The notes beneath the pieces were generated by a model. The model did no database searches. It was not told the DNA's origin and saw only the letters and a program-made list of their open reading frames with translations. DNA of 64,000 bases, taken from Marinobacterium arenosum (GTDB lineage Bacteria; Pseudomonadota; Gammaproteobacteria; Pseudomonadales; Balneatricaceae). Shown here one piece after another: positions 51,820 to 58,949 of the stretch. The translations under genes and the position numbers were made by a program. The stretch is from NCBI RefSeq assembly GCF_019795155.1, contig NZ_JAILYN010000016.1:27489-91488 (forward strand). Direction: 5' to 3'. Position 1 is the first letter of the stretch, and every line of letters begins with the position of its first letter.

Positions 51820-51935
51820 TTGTTAGCGGCTGAGATGCATGAAAGAAGGTGTGTTTACCGGACGGTTACTCTGCAGATGAGTTTTTGTACGCTACAGTAA
51901 TATCTGTTTTAAGTTGGGGTGTTTACGGGGCGGAA

Positions 51936-51970
51936 AACAAAAAACCGCTACCCCGAAAAGTAGCGGTTTT
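51936..51970 (-). terminator. Terminator of the S-layer-like gene
   Basis: Eleven-bp arms AAAACCGCTAC and GTAGCGGTTTT. On the minus strand the stem is followed by a T run, 54 bp beyond the stop codon at 52025. Confidence 0.88.
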
Positions 51971-52024
51971 AGTTAGTCTGTAGTGTCTAGGCGTTTTTTA
52001 CTAGTCTAGACATGCAACATCTAT

Positions 52025-54721
52025 TTAGATGAAGTCAGCTACAGTCAAGGCGCCAACTTCAACGCCTTCGATGATACCGATCAGGTTGATCTCCGAAGCA
52101 ACCAGATTAGTGTCAGTACCGGCACCGTTACCGTGGTACAGGATCGCATCGCCGTCCTGGTACGCGATGATCAGCAGGTCTTCATCGTTACCAGCAGTAG
52201 TGATGGTGCCTGCAGTGGTACCACTGGTTGCGCCCAATGCGGACAGCAGGTTAGTACCGTTCAAGGAGTTGGCAGACAGGTCGTCCAGGTCTACACCGCT
52301 GGAGAACTCGAACGACAGCTCAACTACGGCTACCGGGTCAGCAACGGTAACGTTACCGGCAGTTGTCAGGGCTGTAAACTCGTTTGCAGCAGCACCACCG
52401 GCAGTGATGTCATCATTACCGCCCGCACCCAGAGTGCTGAATGCAGTACCGTTCAGGTCCAGGCTGTCAGTTGCTACGTCGAAGTTCTTGATGATCTTGT
52501 AGTTAGCGTTTACAGCGTCAGCAGTTGCCAGTGTGATGCTAACGGTATCGTTGCCAGTACCCAGATCGATAGTATCGCGACCTGTGGTAACCGCGATAGT
52601 ATCGTTACCTGCGCCACCGTTCAGGATGTCATCGCCAGAGCCTGAAGTAATAGTGTCGTCGTTGCTACCACCAGTGATAGACACGCCGTCGGTATCGCCG
52701 GACAGGTCGATAGCCTGCTTACCAGTTGCAGCAGAAGCGTCTACGGTCTGCTGACCAGCCAGGTTTGCACCACCCTGAACAGTCAGGGCGAAGTCACTGT
52801 CGCCAGAGATATTGATCTTGGTCAGATCGTTGGTTTCAGTGCCCAGCTCGACGCTGTTCTGTACAGAGCCACCTGAAGTAGCGGCACCAGTAGAAACGAT
52901 ATTCAGAGTTTCCAGACCATCAGATTGCAGGTCAGCGATATCGATATCGGTTTCTTTAGTGGTGTGGTCCAGCGTCAGCGTCATGCTGTTATCCTGACCA
53001 ACCAGCGTCGCATCTTTGATGTTCAGGATGGTGGAAGTAGCCTGATCACCGGAAACCAGGATCGCACCAGCTGCGGCAGTAGAGATGTTGTTTACAGTTA
53101 CTGCTGTAGATGCGCCCAGCTCCAGGTTTACAAAGGTGCTCAGGGCTTCGAAGTCCAGAGTATCGGTAGATACTTCGGCCTTCATCGTTTCGAAGCCAGT
53201 GAAGCCTGCTTTGTTGTTAGTGGTGATCAGGGTTGCGGATGCGTCACCAAATACCAGGGTGTCAGTGCCATCGCCACCGGCGATAGTGCCGGTAGAGGAT
53301 GCCACAACAGCATTCAGGTCAACGGTATCATCACCAGCACCCAAGTTAATGGTGTTTGCGTTAGTGTTGATTGCGGTCAGCGTATCAGCACCAGAACCAC
53401 CGGTGACAGTCGCCTTAGCGGCCAAGCCGTTCAGGGAAGCGCTGACGCCAGCAGTGCTTGCAGACGCATCGATAGTAGTTACAGCAGTGCTCAGATCGTT
53501 AGTGATAGTAACGGCGCTGTCACCGGTTACGGTGATGGTCTTGACGGTGTTGTCTGCACCTACATCACTTTCGGTGATGGTCAGCTTGGCACCAGTAGCA
53601 TCCAAGTTCAGGGCAGTCGCGTTAGCGCCGTGATCCAGTTCTGCGATAGTGCTGTCGGAGCCGGATGCTTTAATGGCCAGAGTTTCAATACCATCGCCGA
53701 TAGTCAGGTCGGAAGTAGCATCGAACTTGTCAACTTCTACAGTTGCAGCGTCGGAAGTACCAGTTACGCTATCGTAGTTAACAGTCACGTCGACAGTAGC
53801 GCCGGCATTGTTTACTACTTTGACAGTAGTGCCAGTAGAAGCGTTGCTGACAGTGAAGTCGTCGGTAATGCGATCCAGAGTCAGGTTGGTCATCTGGGCA
53901 GCATTTGCTGCGTTGAAAGTGCTAGCACCAGTACCTTCGGCAGCAGTCGTACGAACAACAACGTTTTCGATGTTCTTCAGAGTTGCGCCGGATACAGTGC
54001 CGGTAGTGTCGCTAACGATGCTCATAGTATCTGTGCCGCCAGCGCCGTCGATGGTGTCACCAACCTGCAGAGTATCGCCAGCAGCGATAGTGGCGGATTC
54101 CTGAGCAATAAAGGTATCGTTGTTAGCTGTACCAGTCAGGTTATCAACACCAGTAGTCAGCGTGAAAGTAGTACCTTCAACACCACCATTGCCCGCTTCA
54201 ATCGCCGCGATGGTAGTAGCAACGTCGAAAGTTGCAGTGTCTGTAGAGGCATCTACAGTTGCCATCAGATCACGAGCGGTCTGAGCTGCGTCGTCGCCAG
54301 AGTAAGCGATGATCTCTGCAGAAGTATCCAGGGCGTCAGTGAAAGACTTAGCAACCGCCAGCTTGTTAGCAACGATGGTAGCGTCGTCGTTCTGGGCACC
54401 GTTCAGGATATCCAGCGCGATGGACTGAGCAGTCAGAGTGCCGTTAGCCAGGGCGTTGGAGTAGAACAGCAGACCTTCAACGTCGGCGTCGCGGCCGAAC
54501 AGCTGGTTGAACAGAGTGTTAACAGTCTGTTCGTTGGTCTGGCCGCCGAACAGAGTGTTGGCTTCGGCGGAAGTGCCGAAGGCGTCGATGATTGCTGCCA
54601 GATCGCCGTTGGCTTCGTCCAGTTTTTCGGTCCAGAAAGTCAGGCCTACCGGATCAGCCGGACGGCCGTAGTAAGCAATGTAAACTTCCTGAACCTGATC
54701 GATAAAGTCAGATGCTGCCAT
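52025..54721 (-). CDS. S-layer-like RTX protein with N-terminal DUF4214, type I cargo
   Basis: 898 residues, no signal peptide and no Cys seen, rich in Thr, Asp, Ala and Asn. Residues 1-130 are DUF4214 (QVQEVYIAYYGRPADPVGLTFWTEKLDE ... FNQLFGRDADVEGLLFYSNAL). The middle 550 residues are strand-rich Thr/Asp/Ala repeats. RTX nonapeptides lie at about 680-725 (TGGSNDDTITSGSGDDILNGGAGNDTI). The tail ends GIIEGVEVGALTVADFI, a type I signal. This matches leaderless, calcium-dependent S-layer or surface-array proteins such as RsaA. Its own terminator, an excellent ribosome site (AAGGAG) and a long structured leader suggest high expression. Codon GC is lower than in the housekeeping genes. Confidence 0.9.
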   Translation of the reverse strand: MAASDFIDQVQEVYIAYYGRPADPVGLTFWTEKLDEANGDLAAIIDAFGTSAEANTLFGGQTNEQTVNTLFNQLFGRDADVEGLLFYSNALANGTLTAQSIALDILNGAQNDDATIVANKLAVAKSFTDALDTSAEIIAYSGDDAAQTARDLMATVDASTDTATFDVATTIAAIEAGNGGVEGTTFTLTTGVDNLTGTANNDTFIAQESATIAAGDTLQVGDTIDGAGGTDTMSIVSDTTGTVSGATLKNIENVVVRTTAAEGTGASTFNAANAAQMTNLTLDRITDDFTVSNASTGTTVKVVNNAGATVDVTVNYDSVTGTSDAATVEVDKFDATSDLTIGDGIETLAIKASGSDSTIAELDHGANATALNLDATGAKLTITESDVGADNTVKTITVTGDSAVTITNDLSTAVTTIDASASTAGVSASLNGLAAKATVTGGSGADTLTAINTNANTINLGAGDDTVDLNAVVASSTGTIAGGDGTDTLVFGDASATLITTNNKAGFTGFETMKAEVSTDTLDFEALSTFVNLELGASTAVTVNNISTAAAGAILVSGDQATSTILNIKDATLVGQDNSMTLTLDHTTKETDIDIADLQSDGLETLNIVSTGAATSGGSVQNSVELGTETNDLTKINISGDSDFALTVQGGANLAGQQTVDASAATGKQAIDLSGDTDGVSITGGSNDDTITSGSGDDILNGGAGNDTIAVTTGRDTIDLGTGNDTVSITLATADAVNANYKIIKNFDVATDSLDLNGTAFSTLGAGGNDDITAGGAAANEFTALTTAGNVTVADPVAVVELSFEFSSGVDLDDLSANSLNGTNLLSALGATSGTTAGTITTAGNDEDLLIIAYQDGDAILYHGNGAGTDTNLVASEINLIGIIEGVEVGALTVADFI

Positions 54722-54769
54722 CTTTCAAAACTCCTTAAGAAGTGATTCCAATTCACTTGGTCATATATG

Positions 54770-54866
54770 ACAAAGCGACAACGCTTTGTGTTCAAACAGA
54801 GGCACAAGGCCTATATACGTGCCTCTGCATGTAAAGGGCGCTCTATCAAGAGAAGACGGAGCGCCC
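54770..54866 (-). promoter_or_regulatory. Three consecutive hairpins in the S-layer gene leader
   Basis: Perfect arms at 54770-54777/54782-54789 (8 bp), 54797-54805/54819-54827 (9 bp) and 54836-54843/54859-54866 (8 bp), all between the likely transcription start and the ribosome site. They would form three stem-loops in the 5' untranslated RNA. Confidence 0.75.
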
Positions 54867-54937
54867 GCTACAAGCGGCTCCAATGTATAGACAGTGTACC
54901 GGGGTGTCAACGCACGCCGGGTTAAAAGCCACCGCAA

Positions 54938-54999
54938 TACATAGGTGTTAGGCTGCATTGAAGCACGGGGCCTGGCACGGTTATGTGATGGCGGTCACA
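54938..54999 (-). promoter_or_regulatory. CRP-dependent promoter of the S-layer gene (predicted)
   Basis: A perfect TGTGA-N6-TCACA site lies at 54984-54999. A -10-like TATGTA is at 54943-54938 on the minus strand with no good -35. This places the CRP site centre near -61, the class I position, and gives a leader of about 210 nt. Confidence 0.6.
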
Positions 55000-55567
55000 T
55001 CCGTTGTTTATTGTTTTTCTTTTTTGCTGCCGGGTTGATTTGTGACGGGCTTTGCCGGGTGTGGCATGGCTTGGTTGGGTGGGTTCATGATTTTTTAACC
55101 GGTTGATTGTAGGGGCTTTGTCGTGGCGGTCGGGCGGGGCGGCGCTGGCCGGGTACTTAGGGTGTGGTTAAAAAACAGCCAGCTTTTGTTTCGGGGTTGT
55201 CATTTTGACGCTGTTATTCCGACCTATTTTATAGGTTATTTTTTAGCGTGGATGGAATCGGGAAAGCGGCCTTGATCTAAACCAAATGAGGGGGATTGGA
55301 ATATCAGTGACCGCTAAATAAGTTGCAGTGGAATGAGTGCTCCATTAAACAGGTTCAGTTGTGTGTTGGTGATCTGATTCGCAGAGCTTCGACGGTTGGG
55401 TGTTGGTTAAAGGGCGGAGTGTTGCGTTTTCTTCGTCAGAGATGAGGTTGAAACGACAGGAGCATGGGCTGACGTTGTATGTCAGTTGTTACCGCTGTTG
55501 GGGCGCAGGATTCATTGATCGCCGCGGGGCGCGCCTCCTACCGGGTGTTGTGGACAGGCGGGGCTTT
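55000..55567. other. Gene-free stretch between S-layer promoter and REP cluster 4
   Basis: G/T-skewed sequence with several TTTTT runs and no convincing gene. The short open frame at 55400-55684 runs into REPs. The last 47 bp are a copy of the 45-bp repeat found also at 56645 and 57379. Confidence 0.5.
55520..55566 (+). repeat. 45-bp intergenic repeat, three copies
   Basis: GCCGCGGGGCGCGCCTCCTA, then CCGGGTGTTGTGGACAGGCG. Related copies lie at 56645-56692 and 57379-57427. Each copy ends within a few bases of a GTAG-headed REP, so it marks the outer edge of REP clusters 4, 5 and 6. Confidence 0.8.
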
Positions 55568-55959
55568 GTAGCGGCGGGCACTGACCGCGAGGGGATTGGC
55601 ACCGTTCGTGGGTGTCGCCTGCAGAGCGGGCTGCTACGGCAGGGGGATTGTAGCAGCGGGCTTGGCATGCCCCTTGGGTACTGACCGCGATAGGGTTGGT
55701 ACGGGCCGTGGGTGGTCGCCCTCGGAGCGGGCTGCTACGGCAGGGGGATTGTAGCAGCGGGCTTGGCATGCCCCTTGGGTACTGACCGCGATAGGGTTGG
55801 CATGGTTCGCGGTTGTCGCCCTCGGAGCGGGCTGCTACGGCAGGGGGAGCTGCGGCGGTGGGTTCTGGCCGCGATAGGGTTGGTACGGGCCGTGGGTGGT
55901 CGCCCTCGGAGTGGGCTGCTACGGCAGGGGCGTTCGTAGCAGCGGGCTCTGACCGCGAC
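55568..55959 (+). repeat. REP cluster 4
   Basis: Nine alternating hairpins: five direct (short or long loop) and four inverted with GTCGCCCTCGGAGCGGGCTG cores. Spacers repeat the string GGTTGGTACGGGCCGTGGGT. The right edge runs into the truncated HEPN gene. Confidence 0.92.
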
Positions 55960-55987
55960 GGGGTGGCATGGTTCGCGGGTGATGCCC

Positions 55988-56065
55988 TTGCTTGGCTTTA
56001 GTTCGCGTTATGGCGGTCAGGATGTGCGTCAGGTAGTCGGCCAAGCGTTGTTTGTCGCGACTCAT
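55988..56065 (-). pseudogene. Truncated HEPN-domain (DUF86) toxin gene
   Basis: An ATG overlaps the stop of the nucleotidyltransferase gene (ATGA) and opens MSRDKQRLADYLTHILTAI, the usual start of HEPN/DUF86 proteins of MNT-HEPN pairs. After about 26 codons the frame runs into REP cluster 4, and the catalytic R-x4-6-H region is missing. Confidence 0.7.
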
Positions 56066-56352
56066 ACCGGCTTCGCTTCGGCAAGGACGTTTGCCCGGAA
56101 CTTCTCCGGCAGTGCTTTTGGTGTCAGTACGTCCACCGGTACGCCCAGGAGCTGTAGTAACTCATGCCGGATTGCGCCGATGTCGAAAAGAGTTGTTTCC
56201 GGCGTCGGATCGACAAGGAGATCCAGATCGCTGTCTTCGGTGTCTTCGCCATGGATGACGGAGCCGAAAACGCGGGCGTTCTGTGCATGGTGGGACGCCA
56301 CAACGCGACGGATGGCATCCCGGTGGGTGGCAAGGGCTACGGAGGGTTTCAT
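56062..56352 (-). CDS. mntA: MNT-type nucleotidyltransferase (MntA-like antitoxin)
   Basis: 96 residues from ATG 56352 (GAGGAGAG ribosome site). The minimal nucleotidyltransferase motif GSVIHGEDTEDSDLDLLVD (GS-x-DxD) is intact, with PVDVLTPKAL following. In characterised pairs this protein AMPylates the HEPN RNase toxin to silence it. Its HEPN partner downstream is truncated, so the gene appears orphaned. Confidence 0.87.
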   Translation of the reverse strand: MKPSVALATHRDAIRRVVASHHAQNARVFGSVIHGEDTEDSDLDLLVDPTPETTLFDIGAIRHELLQLLGVPVDVLTPKALPEKFRANVLAEAKPV

Positions 56353-56496
56353 GGCGCTCTCCTCAACAGAATCCATTTCATAGTATCGGTAGGTCAAAAA
56401 GAAGAAAACCAGGATATCCGTGTTCGTTGGCGCGTTGATTTTTTGTCGTGTCGTCGCGGGCGCGCTTTATCACCGTGAGGGGGAAGTCGGGGCTTT

Positions 56497-56718
56497 GTAG
56501 CAGCGGGCTTGGCATGCCCCTTGGGTACTGACCGCGACAGATATCGGGATTGGTGCCAGGCTCCGGTCGTCCTCGGAGCGGGCTGCTACGGCTGGGGGGT
56601 ATTCGCGTGGGCACAAAAAGCGTGCCCACCCTACCTGGTTAATGTCGCCGCGGGGCGCGCCTCCCACCGGGTGTTGTGGACAGGCGGGAGGTTTGTAGCA
56701 GTGGGCTCTGACCGCGAC
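56497..56718 (+). repeat. REP cluster 5
   Basis: A long-loop direct unit at 56497, an inverted short unit ending near 56590, then a GTAG hairpin of another family (56607-56634), a copy of the 45-bp repeat (56645-56692) and a direct unit at 56695-56718. Confidence 0.88.
56607..56634 (+). repeat. Third-family GTAG hairpin, second copy
   Basis: GTGGGCAC and GTGCCCAC arms followed by CCTAC; sister of 10586-10613. Confidence 0.6.
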
Positions 56719-56748
56719 GGGGTTGGTATGGTCTGCGGGTATCGCTCC

Positions 56749-56994
56749 TCAATGCGACTTTACCTTAGTGTACAGGGCGTCCGGGGCAAGGTCGGCATCA
56801 TTCGGCCAACAAACGGCACCGAATTCGTCCACGCTTGCCTGAGCGAAGAGTCGGGGGTCTTTCAACGGTTCGAACATTGGGCCGAACAGGCGGTCAGCAA
56901 TGGAGACCTCTCCTTCTGTTCCATCGTCAAAGGTCAGCGCCAGGGTGTAGTCCTGCTTAGTTTTTACACTGGTTACTCTACGCACCTTTGTCAC
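56749..56994 (-). CDS. DUF2442 protein
   Basis: 81 residues: VRRVTSVKTKQDYTLALTFDDGTEGEVSIADRL, then GPMFEPLKDPRLFAQASVDEFGAVCWPNDADLAPDALY, matching DUF2442 across its length. It overlaps the upstream DUF4160 gene by four bases. This pair is common and is often listed as a candidate toxin-antitoxin module; activity is unproven. Confidence 0.88.
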   Translation of the reverse strand: MTKVRRVTSVKTKQDYTLALTFDDGTEGEVSIADRLFGPMFEPLKDPRLFAQASVDEFGAVCWPNDADLAPDALYTKVKSH

Positions 56995-57260
56995 TCCAGT
57001 GGTTTGATCTTGTTAAGCGGGTGGTGTTTTTCCGCCAGTTTCCAGTCATCCCGGAGCTCTTGTCTGTGCTCGATAGCCCATTCAACAACAAGTGCTTTGG
57101 CGCGATTAGGCAAGGAGCCATCCAGGATTTCTAATGTCTCAATCGAGATAAGCGCCTCGTGTTCGCCATAATAGGCGTGAAAGTGAGGCGGGTTGTGATC
57201 GTCATAATACATCCGTATCAGGATGCCAAAAAACTCACTGATAGTCGGCATTGGCTGCAT
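56991..57260 (-). CDS. DUF4160 protein
   Basis: 89 residues from ATG 57260, or 86 from ATG 57251 (MPTISEFFGILIRMYYDDHNPPHFHAYYGEHEALISI). The DDHNPPHFHA motif is diagnostic of DUF4160. Partner of the DUF2442 gene in an overlapping pair between two REP clusters. Confidence 0.88.
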   Translation of the reverse strand: MQPMPTISEFFGILIRMYYDDHNPPHFHAYYGEHEALISIETLEILDGSLPNRAKALVVEWAIEHRQELRDDWKLAEKHHPLNKIKPLE

Positions 57261-57427
57261 CTTACGTAATTATGTCGGTATTCTTCCGACGATTGCGGCA
57301 ACAGGTCCGGTGTGCAGGTCTATCCCATCATAGCGGCAGTATCGCCGTAGCGCATTGTTGCGTTGCCAGATTGTAATTTCGCCGTGGGGTGCGCCTCCTG
57401 CCGGGTATTGTGGACAGGCGGGGCTTT

Positions 57428-57585
57428 GTAGCAGCGGGCTCTGACCGCGACAGGGTTGGCACCGTTCGTGGGTCTCGCCCTCGGAGCGGGCTGCTACGGT
57501 AGGGGTGTTTTTAGCAGCGGGTTCTGACCGCGACAGATATCGGGATTGGTGCCAGGCTCCGGTCGCCCTCGGAGCGGGCTGCTAC
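57428..57585 (+). repeat. REP cluster 6
   Basis: Four alternating hairpins (two direct, two inverted) right after the third copy of the 45-bp repeat. The second direct unit has lost the G of GTAG (TTTAGCAGC). The cluster ends 21 bp before the barrel-protein stop. Confidence 0.88.
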
Positions 57586-57605
57586 GACTGGGGAATTCAA
57601 AAAAA

Positions 57606-58901
57606 TCAGGGCTGCCAGAGCCACTGCCAGCGCAGGCCGCCCTGCCAGCCTTTGCTGTCGAACAGGTCGATATCCGAGCTCTCTTGCTGGTAGCCGGCCC
57701 AGACGGTCATCTGGTGCTGTTTGGCGATTGGGAACTGGTAGCGGGCTTCGGCGCGCATCTGTTCGCGGTCGCGTTTAACGTCGCCGAACAGCAGTTGGTT
57801 GAACGGCTTCTGGTCGTATTCCGCCTGCCATTCCACGTAGAGGTTGAGGGTGCCGTCGGCCAGTGGTCGGCGGGCATCCAGCCAGAGCCGGCCGATATCG
57901 CGGTCGCCGCCGCTACGGAACTCTCTGGCCGTGTCCCGGCCGTATTCGCCGGCCAGCTGCCACTGCCAGCCCAGCTGGTTCAGGCTGAGCTGCAGGCCGA
58001 GTTTTTGCTGGTCGCTGTCGCTCTGGTTGGTGGCGTCGACACTCTGCAGGGTCAGCCAGCCGGTGGTGGCGAGGTTGTCCTGCCAGCGCTGCAACAGTCG
58101 GGCCTGGAACCAGGTGTTGGTCTGGTTGCTGACATCGCCGGAGTCCAGCCACAGGCGGTAGAGCGACAGGCTGAGGCGGCGGTCGCTGCCGAGGCCGCGC
58201 TGGCCGTTGACGCCGATCAGGCCCCAGCGGCTGTTGTAATCGTCGAAGCGGTCGTATTGCTGTTCGCGCAGGGCGGTCCAGATCTGGGTCTGCCAGCTGT
58301 ACAGCGGTTGGTCCCAGGAGAGCTGCAGGGTGGCGGCGGTGAAGCTGTCCTCCAGCGGCCGGCTGGCGTCGGAGATCTCCACGTCGAGGCCGCCGAGGTT
58401 GATGCTGTCATGGCTGGTGCCGTGGTTGATATTGGTCGAGTGGCCCAGTTCGATCTCAACCGCCGCCTGCAGCCGCCTGGGCGAGCGTTGCGATTGGGCC
58501 AGCCAGTTGCGATAGCGCTCCAGGATCAGTTCGATCGCCGGTGGTACCGCGAAGCGCTGTTCGATCTGTTGCAGGGTGGCCGCCAACGATTGCCGATCCT
58601 GGATGCGGAAATAGAGCGTGGCCAGGTCCAGCCAGGCGCCGGCATGGTTCGGGTTCTGCAGGGTGACCCGCTGAAAGGCATTGATGGCGGTGTTATGGTC
58701 GCTTTGCTGTAGTGCCCGCAGGCCCAGCTGATAGTTGAAATCGGCCAGATGGCTGCATTGGGCTTCATGGTCCAGCAGGTGTTGGTAGCCGCCAGTCAGC
58801 GCGCTGGCACAATCGTCGGCCTGGGCGCTGGTTGCGAATGCGCTGAATAGAAAGAGAACACAACCACTCAGCAGGCTGATGGCTTTCGGCGGTGGCGACA
58901 T
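57606..58901 (-). CDS. TPR-containing outer membrane beta-barrel protein
   Basis: 431 residues. A Sec signal ends near AQA (about 26-28). Residues about 50-130 form TPR-like helices (NYQLGLRALQQSDHNTAINAFQRVTLQNPNHAGAWLDLATLYFR). The remaining 280 residues are alternating strands that read as a barrel of about 14 strands, ending QGGLRWQWLWQP. The plan resembles SLAM/DUF560 outer membrane proteins but the match is not certain. Downstream of the cyclase gene (48 bp), so probably in one operon with fecR. Confidence 0.78.
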   Translation of the reverse strand: MSPPPKAISLLSGCVLFLFSAFATSAQADDCASALTGGYQHLLDHEAQCSHLADFNYQLGLRALQQSDHNTAINAFQRVTLQNPNHAGAWLDLATLYFRIQDRQSLAATLQQIEQRFAVPPAIELILERYRNWLAQSQRSPRRLQAAVEIELGHSTNINHGTSHDSINLGGLDVEISDASRPLEDSFTAATLQLSWDQPLYSWQTQIWTALREQQYDRFDDYNSRWGLIGVNGQRGLGSDRRLSLSLYRLWLDSGDVSNQTNTWFQARLLQRWQDNLATTGWLTLQSVDATNQSDSDQQKLGLQLSLNQLGWQWQLAGEYGRDTAREFRSGGDRDIGRLWLDARRPLADGTLNLYVEWQAEYDQKPFNQLLFGDVKRDREQMRAEARYQFPIAKQHQMTVWAGYQQESSDIDLFDSKGWQGGLRWQWLWQP

Positions 58902-58949
58902 ATTGAACTACTGCATCCCTGTATCAGGCGTCTGGCGGTAACTAAATTC

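Larger units (their letters stand above)
50955..51869 (-). mobile_element. Truncated IS66-family element
   Basis: Contains tnpA, tnpB and a stub of tnpC in the normal IS66 order. The intact side probably ends at 51869, where GTAACCGTCCGG reads inward like an IS66 terminal repeat. The other end is lost at the RAYT junction near 50954. Confidence 0.65.

Noticed and set aside
55400..55684. A 94-codon gene upstream of REP cluster 4
   Set aside because: Most of it is read through REP hairpins and the 45-bp repeat, and it lacks a ribosome site.
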